Assembly: GCF_014852685.1 (NCBI RefSeq)
Contig: NZ_JACZDF010000005.1
Coordinates: forward strand, 142,275-206,274
DNA length: 64,000 nt
Reading direction: 5' to 3'
From: Flavimobilis rhizosphaerae
GTDB lineage: Bacteria > Actinomycetota > Actinomycetes > Actinomycetales > Cellulomonadaceae
Shown: one piece after another, positions 1-9,996 of the stretch
Position numbering within the stretch: position 1 is the first letter of the stretch
Layout of the letters: every line of letters begins with the position of its first letter
Program-made: the position numbers and the translations under genes
The notes under the pieces: generated by a model
Seen by the model: the letters and a program-made list of their open reading frames with translations, nothing else
What the model was told of the DNA's origin: nothing
Databases searched by the model: none

Positions 1-113
1 CGCTCGCGGACGAGGTCAGCGAGGCCGCCGCTCGTGAGGAGCGGACGGGAGAGGTCGTCGAGCCAGACGGCGACGCCGGACGCGGACAGATGGGTGAGAG
101 GGGTTGAGCTCAT
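1..113 (-). CDS. tal: Transaldolase, N-terminal part (cut by window edge)
   Basis: Only the first 37 codons lie in the window; the rest runs off the left edge. The start is an ATG at 113. The reading MSSTPLTHLSASGVAVWLDD followed by LSRPLL matches the N-terminus of actinobacterial transaldolases (pentose phosphate pathway, sedoheptulose-7-P + glyceraldehyde-3-P to erythrose-4-P + fructose-6-P). It lies directly downstream of transketolase on the same strand, the usual tkt-tal order in Actinobacteria. A strong hairpin between the two genes suggests tal transcription is at least partly separated from tkt. Confidence 0.85.
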   Translation of the reverse strand, partial: MSSTPLTHLSASGVAVWLDDLSRPLLTSGGLADLVRE

Positions 114-213
114 GGCTGCTCCTCGGGTTGCGACGTGTACCCGACGTCGCGGGTCGGCCTGGTCCCAGCGGCCGGGGCTGCGTGGCACCTCCCGCGGGGC
201 GGGGGTGCGGTGA

Positions 214-246
214 CCCGGTGCGCGGCCGGGAGGGCCGCGCACCGGG
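214..246 (-). terminator. Hairpin after tkt (14-bp perfect stem)
   Basis: Arms CCCGGTGCGCGGCC (214-227) and its exact complement (233-246) enclose a 5-base loop, 16 bases beyond the tkt stop. There is no U-tract. This form is common for actinobacterial terminators; it could also attenuate read-through into tal. Confidence 0.6.
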
Positions 247-261
247 CGAGGTGGTGCTGCG

Positions 262-2376
262 TCAGCGAGCGGCGGCCGCGAGCGACTCGCGAGCCTTCGC
301 GGCGACGTTCTCGGCGGTGAAGCCGTACTCCTCGAAGAGCTTCTCGGCGGAGGCCGACGCACCGTAGTGCTCGAGCGAGACGGCACGGCCGGTGTCGCCC
401 AGGTAGCGGTACCAGCTGAGCGCGAGGCCCGCTTCGACGGAGACCCGTGCGCGGACTGCCGAGGGGAGCACCGACTCGCGGTACGCCTCGTCCTGCTCCT
501 CGAACCACTCGAGGCAGGGCGCCGAGACGACGCGCGTCGGGGTGCCCTCGGCCTCGAGGATCTCGCGCGCGGCGACCGCCACGTGCACCTCGGAGCCGGT
601 CGCGAGGAGCACGACCTTGGGGTCGCCGCCCGTTGCGTCGAGCAGCGTGTACGCGCCGCGGGCGAGGCCCTCGGCGGGGGCGTAGCCCTCGACGCCGCGC
701 GGGAACGTCGGGACGTTCTGGCGGGTGAGGATGAGCCCGACGGGCCCGTTGTCGCGCTCGAGGATCGCCTGCCACGCTGCCGCGGTCTCGTTGGCGTCCG
801 CGGGGCGGACGATCGAGAGGCCGGGGATCGCGCGGGTCGCGGCGAGGTGCTCGACCGGCTGGTGCGTCGGGCCGTCCTCGCCGAGACCGACCGAGTCGTG
901 CGTCCACACGTATGTGGGGGAGCACTGGGCCATCGTGCCCATGAGCGAGGCGAGACGGACCGCGCCGCGCATGTAGTCCGAGAACTGGAAGAACGTGCCG
1001 CCGTAGGGCCGTGTGAGCCCGTAGAGGGCGATGCCTGAGAGGATCGCGCCCATACCGTGCTCGCGGATGCCGAAGTGCAGCGTGCGGCCGTAGGAGTCGC
1101 CCGCGAACTCGTGGCTCGAGCGATGGGCCGGGAGGAACGACGGCTCGCCGGACATCGTCGTGTTGTTCGACCCCGCGAGGTCGGCCGAGCCGCCCCAGAG
1201 CTCGGGCAGCACGCTCGCGAGAGCCGTGAGGACCTTGCCCGACGCGGCGCGCGTCGCGACCGACGTGCCGGCCTCGAAGACGGGGAGGGCGTCGGCCCAT
1301 CCCTCGGGGAGCTCGCGTGACGAGAGCCGGTCGAGGAGCGCAGCACGTTCGGGGTGCGCGGCACGCCACTCGGCGAGGCGGACGTCCCAGGCCGCGTGGG
1401 CCTCGGCGCCACGTGCGCGCAGGCCGCGGGCGTGTGCGACGACCTCGTCCTCGACGTTGAACGCGACATCCGTCGGGAAGCCGAGCAGCTCCTTGAGCGA
1501 CGCGACCTCGGCGCCGCCGAGCTTCGAGCCGTGCGACGAGTGGTCGCCCTGCTTCGTGGGCGACGGCCAGGCGATGATCGTGCGCAGTCGGATGAACGAC
1601 GGCTTCGACGTCTCCGCGACGGCCGCGGCGATCGCGGCGTCGAGCGCTGCGACGTCCTCGTGGTACTCGCCCCCGGCCGTCCAGTCGACGTCCTGCACGT
1701 GCCAGCCGTAGGCCGCGTAGCGCGCCGTGACGTCCTCGGTGAACGCGATCGACGTGTCGCCCTCGATCGAGATGCGGTTGTCGTCCCAGAGGACGACGAG
1801 GTTGCCGAGCTCCTGCGTGCCGGCGATCGAGCCGGCCTCGCTCGTCACACCCTCCTGGAGGTCGCCGTCCGACGCGATGACGAACACGCGCTGGTCGAAG
1901 AGGCTCTCACCGGGGGCTGCGTCGGGATCGAGGAGGCCGCGCACGCGGCGCTGCGCCATCGCCATGCCGACCGCGGACGCGAGGCCCTGGCCGAGCGGTC
2001 CGGTCGTGATCTCGACACCCTGCGTGTGGCCGACCTCGGGGTGGCCGGGCGTGAGAGAACCCCACGTACGCAGCTGCTCGAGGTCCTCGAGCTCGAGGCC
2101 GAAGCCGCCGAGGTAGAGCTGGATGTACTGCGTGAGGCTCGAGTGTCCCGCGGAGAGCACGAAGCGGTCGCGACCGAGCCAGCCCGTGTCCGACGGGTCG
2201 TGCCGGAGCCAGTTCTGGTAGAGCAGGTAGGCGACCGGGGCGAGCGAGATGGCGGTGCCGGGGTGCCCGTTGCCGACCTTCTCGACGGCGTCGGCAGCGA
2301 GGACGCGCGCCGTGTCGACGGCGCGTCGGTCAAGGTCGTTCCACGCGAAGGGGTGGGCGGGGGTGAACGCGTTCAC
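262..2376 (-). CDS. tkt: Transketolase
   Basis: 704-aa thiamine-diphosphate enzyme moving two-carbon units between ketose and aldose phosphates in the cytosol. Visible motifs are the N-terminal [11 protein letters not shown] substrate segment, the ThDP/Mg motif SDGDLQEG...WDDN, the pyrimidine-domain [11 protein letters not shown] segment and [15 protein letters not shown] in the middle domain. Length is normal for the family. The start chosen is the GTG at 2376 (reads [10 protein letters not shown]), because AAGAGG lies 5 bases upstream; the longer open frame to 2592 has no such signal. It is transcribed towards tal and divergent from ctaB. Confidence 0.95.
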   Translation of the reverse strand: MNAFTPAHPFAWNDLDRRAVDTARVLAADAVEKVGNGHPGTAISLAPVAYLLYQNWLRHDPSDTGWLGRDRFVLSAGHSSLTQYIQLYLGGFGLELEDLEQLRTWGSLTPGHPEVGHTQGVEITTGPLGQGLASAVGMAMAQRRVRGLLDPDAAPGESLFDQRVFVIASDGDLQEGVTSEAGSIAGTQELGNLVVLWDDNRISIEGDTSIAFTEDVTARYAAYGWHVQDVDWTAGGEYHEDVAALDAAIAAAVAETSKPSFIRLRTIIAWPSPTKQGDHSSHGSKLGGAEVASLKELLGFPTDVAFNVEDEVVAHARGLRARGAEAHAAWDVRLAEWRAAHPERAALLDRLSSRELPEGWADALPVFEAGTSVATRAASGKVLTALASVLPELWGGSADLAGSNNTTMSGEPSFLPAHRSSHEFAGDSYGRTLHFGIREHGMGAILSGIALYGLTRPYGGTFFQFSDYMRGAVRLASLMGTMAQCSPTYVWTHDSVGLGEDGPTHQPVEHLAATRAIPGLSIVRPADANETAAAWQAILERDNGPVGLILTRQNVPTFPRGVEGYAPAEGLARGAYTLLDATGGDPKVVLLATGSEVHVAVAAREILEAEGTPTRVVSAPCLEWFEEQDEAYRESVLPSAVRARVSVEAGLALSWYRYLGDTGRAVSLEHYGASASAEKLFEEYGFTAENVAAKARESLAAAAR

Positions 2377-2690
2377 CGGACCTCTTTCCTGCGGCGCGCG
2401 TGAGCGCGCCACATCATCGTGACGGTGGTGGTCTGGGGCTCGACGGTCCCAGCCTAGTTCCCCCCGGGCCCGGCGGCGGGCGGGATCCGAACGGTGGGCA
2501 CCGGCTGCACCAGGGCCGGACGTCCTCGCGCGTCGTCCCGGGGTGTGCTGTGGCGCATCTGACGTGAGCGGCAGCACCCCGCGGAGCAGCACGGGACTAG
2601 CATGGGCCTCATCCCTGACACCGGGACCATCGGCCTGCGCCCCCGCACGAGCCGTCCGGTGCGGACCACGACGAACGGACCCGATCCCGC
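2377..2690. promoter_or_regulatory. Divergent tkt/ctaB intergenic region
   Basis: 314 bases with no convincing gene. Possible -10 boxes are TAGGCT on the minus strand (2451-2456), giving tkt a leader of about 70 nt, and TAGCAT on the plus strand (2598-2603), giving ctaB a leader of about 80 nt. A small GGCGCGC hairpin lies near 2393-2410. No clear -35 elements are visible. Confidence 0.35.
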
Positions 2691-3626
2691 GTGCCTTCCA
2701 CGACCTCGGCCACGAGCGCCGCCCCCGCGACCGGCACGGCCGCCTGGCGCACGACGGTGGGTGCCTACGTCGCCCTCACGAAGCCGCGGATCATCGAGCT
2801 CCTCCTCGTGACGACGATCCCCACGCTGTTCCTCGCGCAGGGTGGCGTGCCGCCGCTGCTGCTCGCGTTCAACACGCTCTTCGGGGGTACCCTCGCCGCG
2901 GCGAGCGCCAACGTCTTCAACTGCATCATCGACCGCGACATCGACGCGGTGATGAACCGCACGAAGAAGCGTCCGCTCGTCACGGGCGACGTCTCGGTCC
3001 GTGGCGCGTGGATCTTCGCGAGCGTCCTCGGCGTGATGTCGTTCGTGTGGCTCGCGCGCTTCGTCAACCTGCTCTCCGGCGTGCTCGGCGTCGCGGCGAT
3101 CCTCCTCTACGTCGTCTTCTACACACTCATCCTCAAGCGCCGGACGTCGCAGAACATCGTGTGGGGCGGGGTCGCGGGCTGCATGCCCGTGCTCATCGGC
3201 TGGTCCGCGGTGACGAACAGCCTCGACTGGGCGCCGTTCCTCCTCTTCGGCGTCGTCTTCTTCTGGACACCGCCGCACTACTGGCCGCTGTCGATGAAGT
3301 TCCGCAAGGACTATGCCAACGCAGGGGTGCCCATGCTCCCGGTCGTCGCGAGCGACCGACGCGTCGCCGTCGAGATGGTTCTCTACACGCTCGCGATGAT
3401 CGCGTGCTCGATCGCGCTGTGGCCCGTCGCGAGCCTCACCGCGGTCTACGGCGTCGCGACGGTCCTCCTCGGTGGCTGGTTCCTCCTCGAGTGCGTGACG
3501 CTGCTGCGTCGCCTCAAGGACCCCGCGCTCGGCAAGCCGCGTGCGATGCGCGTCTTCCACGCGTCGATCACGTACCTCACGCTCCTGTCCGTCGCGATCG
3601 TCGTCGACGTCCTCCTGCCGTTCTGA
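2691..3626 (+). CDS. ctaB: Protoheme IX farnesyltransferase (heme O synthase)
   Basis: 311-aa UbiA-family membrane prenyltransferase that attaches farnesyl to protoheme IX, giving heme O for cytochrome oxidase. About nine hydrophobic segments are visible. The first Asp-rich prenyl-diphosphate motif is DRDID at residues 81-85 within NVFNCIIDRDID, followed by MNRTKKRPL; the FWTPPHYWPLSMKFRKDY segment is typical of CtaB. The start is GTG 2691, the only reasonable start before the conserved TKPRIIELLL. Its position divergent from tkt is common in Actinobacteria. Confidence 0.93.
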   Translation: MPSTTSATSAAPATGTAAWRTTVGAYVALTKPRIIELLLVTTIPTLFLAQGGVPPLLLAFNTLFGGTLAAASANVFNCIIDRDIDAVMNRTKKRPLVTGDVSVRGAWIFASVLGVMSFVWLARFVNLLSGVLGVAAILLYVVFYTLILKRRTSQNIVWGGVAGCMPVLIGWSAVTNSLDWAPFLLFGVVFFWTPPHYWPLSMKFRKDYANAGVPMLPVVASDRRVAVEMVLYTLAMIACSIALWPVASLTAVYGVATVLLGGWFLLECVTLLRRLKDPALGKPRAMRVFHASITYLTLLSVAIVVDVLLPF

Positions 3627-3649
3627 CGCGAGGCGCGCCGCGACCCGCG

Positions 3650-3655
3650 TAGCCT
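3650..3655 (+). promoter_or_regulatory. Leaderless-type -10 box of xerD
   Basis: TAGCCT ends exactly 6 bases before the ATG at 3662, predicting transcription from at or next to the start codon. Confidence 0.5.
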
Positions 3656-3661
3656 GTGCGC

Positions 3662-4645
3662 ATGCAGACGACGCCCGGCACCGACGCCGCCACCGCGGCG
3701 GTCGAGGTGCCGCGAGGACTTGCTGCCCCGCTCGCGGGCTACCTCGCGCACCTGCGGGTCGAACGAGGGCTCTCGGACAACACGCTCGGTGCCTACCGTC
3801 GTGACCTCGAGCGTTTCGTCGCGCACGTCGCGACCCAGGGGGCCGTGACCCCGACCGACCTCACCCGCGAGCTTGTCGAGGGGTACGTCGAGGTGCTGCG
3901 GACGGGGGCCGACGGCCGACCGGTGCTCGCGCCGTCGTCAACGGCGCGAGCGGTCGCGTCGGTGCGCGGCTGGACTCGCTTCTGCGCGAGCGAGGGCCTC
4001 GCGGACGCCGACCCCGGCTCGCGCCTCAAGCCTCCTGCGCGGCCGCGTCGGCTGCCACGCGCGATCCCCGTCGACGACGTGCTCGCGATCCTCGAGGCGG
4101 CAGGAGCGGGCGACGGCGAGCGTCCGCTGCGCGACCGCGCGCTCCTCGAGCTCGTCTACGCGACGGGCGCCCGCATCTCGGAAGCCGTCGGGCTCGACCT
4201 CGACGACGTCGAGCTCGACCCGCGCGGCTCCGCGGTGCGCCTCTTCGGCAAGGGGCGCAAGGAGCGCGTCGTCCCGCTCGGGTCGTACGCACGCGACGCC
4301 GTCGAGGCGTACGTCGTCCGGGCGCGGCCCGTTCTCGCGGCGCGTGGCACCGGGATCCCTGCGCTCTTCCTCAACACGCGCGGACGCCGCCTCTCGCGGC
4401 AGAGCGCGTGGGCGGTGCTGCGCGACGCTGCGCAGCGCGCGGGGATCGCGCACGCCGACGACGTCTCGCCGCACACGCTGCGACACTCGTTCGCGACGCA
4501 CCTGCTCCAGGGCGGAGCCGACGTGCGCGTGGTCCAGGAGCTGCTCGGGCACGCCTCGGTGACGACGACGCAGATCTACACGCTCGTCACCCCCGACGCT
4601 CTGCGTGAGATGTACCTCACGTCGCACCCTCGCGCGCTCGGCTGA
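3662..4645 (+). CDS. xerD: Site-specific tyrosine recombinase XerD
   Basis: 327-aa tyrosine recombinase resolving chromosome dimers. The N-terminal SAM-like DNA-binding domain spans about residues 20-115. The catalytic domain shows Arg171 (ATGARISE), the beta-hairpin Lys of GKGRKER (about 198), His271-x-x-Arg274 (HTLRHSFATHLLQGG), His297 (LLGHASVTTT) and nucleophile Tyr306 (QIYT), so all catalytic residues are present. The start at ATG 3662 is preferred over GTG 3656 because a TAGCCT box ends 6 bases upstream and no ribosome-binding site is visible. Its place before parA-scpAB is conserved in Actinobacteria, which argues for the housekeeping XerD rather than a mobile-element integrase. Confidence 0.92.
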   Translation: MQTTPGTDAATAAVEVPRGLAAPLAGYLAHLRVERGLSDNTLGAYRRDLERFVAHVATQGAVTPTDLTRELVEGYVEVLRTGADGRPVLAPSSTARAVASVRGWTRFCASEGLADADPGSRLKPPARPRRLPRAIPVDDVLAILEAAGAGDGERPLRDRALLELVYATGARISEAVGLDLDDVELDPRGSAVRLFGKGRKERVVPLGSYARDAVEAYVVRARPVLAARGTGIPALFLNTRGRRLSRQSAWAVLRDAAQRAGIAHADDVSPHTLRHSFATHLLQGGADVRVVQELLGHASVTTTQIYTLVTPDALREMYLTSHPRALG

Positions 4646-4702
4646 GCGCCGTCGTCGTCCCGTCGGGCCGCGTGGCACCGCGGGTCGCGCGTCCCGCTGC
4701 GT

Positions 4703-4708
4703 TACCGT
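4703..4708 (+). promoter_or_regulatory. Leaderless-type -10 box of parA
   Basis: TACCGT followed by 6 bases and GTG 4715; no Shine-Dalgarno is present. Confidence 0.5.
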
Positions 4709-4714
4709 GGGACC

Positions 4715-5596
<882 letters not shown>

Positions 5597-5601
5597 GCCT
5601 C

Positions 5602-6576
5602 GTGACGGCTGGCGCGGAGGCCGTCACGGGTGTCGCGGTGGGCGTCGCCGACGGCGCGCCCGAGGACCGCGCGTTCCATGTGCGGCTCGACAACTTCGAG
5701 GGTCCGTTCGACCTGCTGCTGTCGCTCATCTCCAAGCATCGTCTCGACATCACCGAGATTGCCCTCGCTCGCGTGACGGACGAGTTCATCGCGTACATCC
5801 GGGCGCAGGACGTGGCCGCGCGCGAGGCCGAGGCTGCGGGCCGCACGCTGCGCGGCTGGGACCTGTCGACGGCATCGGAGTTCCTCGTCGTCGCCGCGAC
5901 CCTGCTCGACCTCAAGGCCGCGCGCCTCCTGCCGTCGGGCGAGGTCGAGGACGCCGAGGACCTCGAGCTTCTCGAGGCACGCGACCTCCTCTTCGCCCGG
6001 CTGCTCCAGTACCGCGCGTACAAGGACGTCTCGCGCGCGTTTGCTGAGCGGTTCGCCCGCGAGGGGCGCAGCGTGCCGCGCTCGGTCGGCCTCGAGCCCG
6101 AGCACGCGGCGCTCCTGCCCGAGCTCGTGTGGACCCTCGGTCCCGAGGGGCTGGCGCTGCTCGCGGCGCGTGCGCTCGCACCCAAGGCCCCACCGCCCGG
6201 CGTCGACGTCTCGCACCTGCACGGCTCGGTCGTCACGGTGCGTGAGCAGGCGGCGATCCTCGTCGAGAGGCTGCGCCGCACGGGCACGCTGTCGTTCCGG
6301 ACGCTCACGCAGGACGCGGACGGCACGCTCGTCGTTGTCGTGCGGTTCCTTGCGCTTCTCGAGCTCTTCCGCGACGGGGCGGTCGCGCTCGACCAGGCCG
6401 GGGCGCTCGGCGAGCTCACGGTGCGGTGGCTCGGCGGGGCCGACGGCCCCGCGGCTGACGAACTCGTCGCAGCCATGACGATCGACGAGTTCGACGGCGG
6501 ACGCGACGGCGACGTTCCCACGCCCGACATCGCCGCGGGGACTGACGGCAGCAGGACGACGGAGGAGCACGGATGA
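5602..6576 (+). CDS. scpA: Segregation and condensation protein A
   Basis: 324-aa kleisin of the SMC-ScpAB condensin. The conserved N-terminal helix motif FEGPFDLLLSLISKHRLDIT lies at about residues 32-51; a central acidic segment and the C-terminal winged-helix region (LSFRTLTQDADGTLVVVVRFLALLEL) follow. The C-terminal 45 residues are a variable, Asp/Gly-rich extension. GTG start at 5602, 5 bases after parA. The last four bases overlap scpB (ATGA), indicating translational coupling. Confidence 0.93.
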   Translation: MTAGAEAVTGVAVGVADGAPEDRAFHVRLDNFEGPFDLLLSLISKHRLDITEIALARVTDEFIAYIRAQDVAAREAEAAGRTLRGWDLSTASEFLVVAATLLDLKAARLLPSGEVEDAEDLELLEARDLLFARLLQYRAYKDVSRAFAERFAREGRSVPRSVGLEPEHAALLPELVWTLGPEGLALLAARALAPKAPPPGVDVSHLHGSVVTVREQAAILVERLRRTGTLSFRTLTQDADGTLVVVVRFLALLELFRDGAVALDQAGALGELTVRWLGGADGPAADELVAAMTIDEFDGGRDGDVPTPDIAAGTDGSRTTEEHG

Positions 6577-7262
6577 CGACGGCACCGACGACGGACCCGG
6601 ACGCCGCCGACGGGCGGGACGCGGGGGACGGCCGAGAGACCGACGTCCGCGACCTGCCCGGAGGGGCGCGCGCGGCGCTCGAGGCTGTACTCATGGTCGT
6701 CGACGAGCCTGTGAGCACAGTGAGGCTCGCCACGGCGACGGGCCTGCCGGTCGACGAGACCGCCGAGATCCTCGACGACCTCGCGGCCGAGTACCGCGAC
6801 CCTGCTGCGCCGCGCGGCTTCGTGCTGCGCGAGGTCGCGGGAGGCTGGCGGCTGTTCTCCTCGCCCGTGTTCGCGGACGTCGTGGGGAGGTTCGTCCTCG
6901 AGGGTCAGACGGCGCGCCTCACGCAGGCCGCGCTCGAGACGCTCGCGATCGTCGCGTACCGACAGCCGGTGACACGCGGGCAGGTCTCGGCGGTCCGTGG
7001 TGTGAACGTCGACGGTGTCATGCGTACCCTGGTAGCGCGAGGTCTCGTTGACGAGGTCGGCACCGACCCCACGACGGGCGCCCATCTCTACGGGACGACC
7101 GGCTCCTTCCTGGAGCGCATGGGGATGACCTCGCTCGATGATCTTCCGCCGCTCGCGCCCTACCTGCCAGATCTCGACGTCCTCGACGACGTCGACGGCA
7201 CGGGCGCACCGGCGGCACCGGCCGGCACCGTGCCGGCCACCCAGAACGAGGAGCAGCAGTGA
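6573..7262 (+). CDS. scpB: Segregation and condensation protein B
   Basis: 229-aa tandem winged-helix partner of ScpA. Diagnostic segments are EAVLMVVDEPVS and the C-terminal wing core LTQAALETLAIVAYRQPVTR then GQVSAVRGVN followed by LVARGLVDE. The first 25 residues are an Asp/Gly-rich disordered tail and the last 20 are Ala/Pro-rich. Starts on the ATGA overlap with scpA and ends on a GTGA overlap with the pseudouridine synthase, so the three genes form one coupled operon. Confidence 0.93.
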   Translation: MTTAPTTDPDAADGRDAGDGRETDVRDLPGGARAALEAVLMVVDEPVSTVRLATATGLPVDETAEILDDLAAEYRDPAAPRGFVLREVAGGWRLFSSPVFADVVGRFVLEGQTARLTQAALETLAIVAYRQPVTRGQVSAVRGVNVDGVMRTLVARGLVDEVGTDPTTGAHLYGTTGSFLERMGMTSLDDLPPLAPYLPDLDVLDDVDGTGAPAAPAGTVPATQNEEQQ

Positions 7263-8371
7263 GCAGCAGCAGCACGGGTCGCGGCGGACGCGGCAGCACC
7301 GGCGGGGCCGGGGCCGGCCGCGGCGCCGGTCGTGGCCAGGGCGGCACGGGTCGTCAGGGCGGTGGCCAGCAGGGACGCGGCGGCGCGCAGGGCGGTCGCA
7401 GCGGTGGCGCCGGCGGCCGCGGTGCAGCACAGCCTGGGCGCTCCGGCGGCCGCGACGGTCAGCAAGGTGGTCGCCCCACCCAGCAAGGCGGTCGCCCCAG
7501 TTCGCAGGGCGGTCGTCCCGCCCAGCGCGGCGGGCGTCCCGGCCAGACGGCTCCCGCGCGCGGGCAGCGTCTTGGTGCGCCCGTCGGGCAGCGGCGTGCC
7601 CCCGTCGAGCGTGAGCGCCCGGCGCCCGTGAGCGACGTCCACGTCGCCGACGGCGTCCGTCTCCAGAAGGTCCTTGCCGATGCGGGGCTCGGCTCGCGCC
7701 GCGCGTGCGAGCGACTCATCGAGGAGGGACGCGTCGAGGTCGACGGCCAGATCGTCATGGAGCTCGGCGTGCGCATCGACCCGGCGCGGCAGAGCGTGCA
7801 CGTCGACGGTCTCCGCCTCGAGCTCGACGCCGCCAAGGTGACGATCGTCTTCAACAAGCCCAAGCATGTCGTCTCGTCGATGGACGACCCGGAGGGACGA
7901 CGCAGCCTCGCCGAGTTCTTCGCCAACCGTTCCGAGCGCCTCTTCCACGTCGGGCGCCTCGACTACGACTCCGAGGGGCTGCTGCTCCTCACGAACGACG
8001 GCGAGCTCGCCAACCGCCTCACGCACCCGCGCTACGGCGTCGACAAGACGTACGTCGTCGAGGTCCAGGGGCGCGTGACGCCCAAGGTGGGGGAGCAGCT
8101 CGTCCACGGCGTCGACCTCGACGACGGGTTCGCGCGGATCGACCGGTTCCAGATCCTCGACGTCACGCCTCAGGCGAGCCTCGTCGAGGTCGTGCTCCAC
8201 GAGGGTCGTAACCGCATCGTGCGCCGCATGTTCGACGCGGTCGGCCACCCGGTCGTGCGCCTCGTCCGCACGCAGATGGGTCCCATCCGTCTGGCGGACC
8301 TACCGCCGGGGCGTCACCGCGTCCTCGGCCAGGTCGAGCTCGGCACCCTCATGAAGTCCGTCGGGCTCTGA
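7259..8371 (+). CDS. rluB: RluB-type 23S rRNA pseudouridine synthase with Gly/Arg/Gln-rich tail
   Basis: 370-aa RsuA/RluB-family pseudouridine synthase. Residues 1 to about 115 are low-complexity Gly/Arg/Gln/Pro, with repeated QGGRP units. An S4 RNA-binding domain follows (VRLQKVLADAGLGSRRACE, about 133-180), then the catalytic domain with HVGRLDYDSEGLLLLTNDGE, whose GRLD aspartate is the expected nucleophile. RsuA/RluB proteins are usually about 250 aa, so the N-terminal tail is additional and probably disordered RNA-binding sequence. GTG start overlaps the scpB stop (GTGA). Substrate assignment to 23S U2605 is by family; an RsuA-like target cannot be excluded. Confidence 0.88.
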   Translation: MSSSSTGRGGRGSTGGAGAGRGAGRGQGGTGRQGGGQQGRGGAQGGRSGGAGGRGAAQPGRSGGRDGQQGGRPTQQGGRPSSQGGRPAQRGGRPGQTAPARGQRLGAPVGQRRAPVERERPAPVSDVHVADGVRLQKVLADAGLGSRRACERLIEEGRVEVDGQIVMELGVRIDPARQSVHVDGLRLELDAAKVTIVFNKPKHVVSSMDDPEGRRSLAEFFANRSERLFHVGRLDYDSEGLLLLTNDGELANRLTHPRYGVDKTYVVEVQGRVTPKVGEQLVHGVDLDDGFARIDRFQILDVTPQASLVEVVLHEGRNRIVRRMFDAVGHPVVRLVRTQMGPIRLADLPPGRHRVLGQVELGTLMKSVGL

Positions 8372-8430
8372 CAACCCGTCCCGTTCCGCTGCGTGCCCGG
8401 CACGCGCCTCGCACTCTCGTGGAGACCACC

Positions 8431-9147
8431 ATGTCCCAGCCCGTCGTCGTCGCGATCGACGGACCCTCCGGGTCCGGCAAGTCGAGCGTCTCGCGTGAGG
8501 TGGCCCGCCGCCTCGGACTCGCGTACCTCGACACCGGGGCGATGTACCGGGCCGCGACGTGGTGGTGCCTGCGTTCGGAGATTGACCTCGCGGACACGGC
8601 CGCGGTTGCGGCCGCCGTGCGTGCGATGCCCCTCGACCAGGGGGTCGACCCCAGCGTCGAGAAGCTCGAGGTCGACGGCGCCGACGTGCGCGCCGACATT
8701 CGTGAGACGTGGATCTCCGAGAAGGTGAGCGCGGTCGCGACGAACCTTGACGTCCGCGCCGAGCTGCGGCGCCTGCAGCGCGAGGCCATCGCGGGTCAGA
8801 CGGTCCCGGACTCGTTCTCCGAGGGGCGGGGCATCGTCGCGGAGGGTCGCGACATCACGACGGTCGTCGCCCCGGACGCGGACGTGCGCGTGCTCCTCAC
8901 CGCGAGTGAGGAGGCGCGGCTCGCCCGCCGCGCAAGGGAACTCCATGGTGCGGCCGACGCGGCCGCGGTCGACGCGACGCGCGACCAGGTGCTGCGCCGC
9001 GACCGTGACGACTCGACCGTCGTCGAGTTCCAGGTCGCTGCCGACGGTGTCGTGACGGTCGACTCGTCCGACCTCGACCTCGAGCAGACCGTCGACGCGG
9101 TCCTCGACGTCGTCGCCCGGCTCACGGGCGCACGCCCCCGGGCATGA
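8431..9147 (+). CDS. cmk: Cytidylate kinase
   Basis: 238-aa NMP kinase phosphorylating CMP/dCMP. The P-loop GPSGSGKSS lies near residues 11-19, with YLDTGAMYRA (NMP-binding), VAEGRDITTVVAPDADV and the LID arginines in QVLRRDRDDST. The start is set at ATG 8431 because GGAG lies 6 bases upstream; a GTG 12 bases earlier is possible. Overlaps the acyltransferase by ATGA. The order cmk, acyltransferase, der is conserved in Actinobacteria. Confidence 0.92.
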   Translation: MSQPVVVAIDGPSGSGKSSVSREVARRLGLAYLDTGAMYRAATWWCLRSEIDLADTAAVAAAVRAMPLDQGVDPSVEKLEVDGADVRADIRETWISEKVSAVATNLDVRAELRRLQREAIAGQTVPDSFSEGRGIVAEGRDITTVVAPDADVRVLLTASEEARLARRARELHGAADAAAVDATRDQVLRRDRDDSTVVEFQVAADGVVTVDSSDLDLEQTVDAVLDVVARLTGARPRA

Positions 9148-9848
9148 CGCGGGAAGGCGCCCCGGCGCCCGCGGCCGCGCGTCGCGGACGACCGATCGGA
9201 CGGTTCCTCGCTCACGGCGTGTGGGCGACGACCGTCGTCGGCGTCGAGCACGTCCCGGCCGAGGGCCCCGTCATCCTCGCGGCCAACCACATCGGCCTCC
9301 TCGACGGGCCGCTGCTCTACGGCGTCTCGCCACGCCCCGCGCACCTGCTCGTCAAGCAGTCGGCGTTCCGCGGGCCTGTCGGCACGCTGCTGCGCTGGTC
9401 GGGGCAGATCCCCGTCGACGCCGAGGGCGGGGGGCGGGCGGCGCTCGCGCTCGGCCTTGAGGTGCTCCGCCGCGGCGACGTCCTCGGCATCTTCCCCGAG
9501 GGGCACCGCGGGCGTGGCGACGCCCGTGCGCTCCGCGGCGGTGCGGTGTGGCTCGCGCTCACGTCGGGGGCTCCCGTCGTCCCGGTCGCGATCCTCGGGA
9601 CACGGCGGACAGGACGGGGCGCGGGGTCGCTGCCGCGCCCGCGGGCGCGTCTCGTCGTCGAGATGGGGGAGCCCGTCGTCGTCGCGAGGGTGCCAGGCCG
9701 CAGCGGACGTGAAGCCCTCGACGACGGCACGAGAGCCGTCGCGGACGCGTTGCGCGCCACGGTCGCCAGGGCGGTCGCACGCACGGGCATCACCCTGCCC
9801 GACGACGCGGCCGTGCCGGCCCGGGCACCCCGCCGCGCGAACCCCTGA
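9144..9848 (+). CDS. 1-acyl-sn-glycerol-3-phosphate acyltransferase family protein
   Basis: 234-aa PlsC-domain protein. The catalytic NHxxxxD box is NHIGLLD (residues 48-54), and block III is FPEGHRGRGD, followed by VPVAILGT. It probably acylates lysophosphatidate, or another lyso-acceptor, at the inner membrane face. No clear transmembrane helix is visible, only an amphipathic N-terminal region. ATGA overlap with cmk indicates coupling. The exact acceptor cannot be read from sequence. Confidence 0.85.
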   Translation: MTREGAPAPAAARRGRPIGRFLAHGVWATTVVGVEHVPAEGPVILAANHIGLLDGPLLYGVSPRPAHLLVKQSAFRGPVGTLLRWSGQIPVDAEGGGRAALALGLEVLRRGDVLGIFPEGHRGRGDARALRGGAVWLALTSGAPVVPVAILGTRRTGRGAGSLPRPRARLVVEMGEPVVVARVPGRSGREALDDGTRAVADALRATVARAVARTGITLPDDAAVPARAPRRANP

Positions 9849-9996
9849 CCGCACTCCCCACCAGGCTCGTCGCGTCGAGCCGCTGCCGGAGCGTCCGGGA
9901 GAGACGTGGTCCCGATGGACGTGCTGCAGGGACGTGTGGCGAGCCCGACGCCACTCACGGTCGTGCTAGGTCCGCGAGCCTGGGAGAATAGTGCCC

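Noticed and set aside
110..1369. Long open frames opposite and within tkt and many other genes
   Set aside because: They are Arg/Pro-rich shadows with no family match, caused by the high GC content; the real frames carry recognisable domains.
3662..4645. xerD as the integrase of the tRNA-Pro island
   Set aside because: It is 10 kb from the island and sits in a conserved housekeeping order; its sequence fits chromosomal XerD.
7259..7620. Possible CRISPR-like or minisatellite repeat
   Set aside because: The repetition is codon-level (Gly/Arg/Gln) inside a real reading frame; there are no constant repeats with unique spacers.
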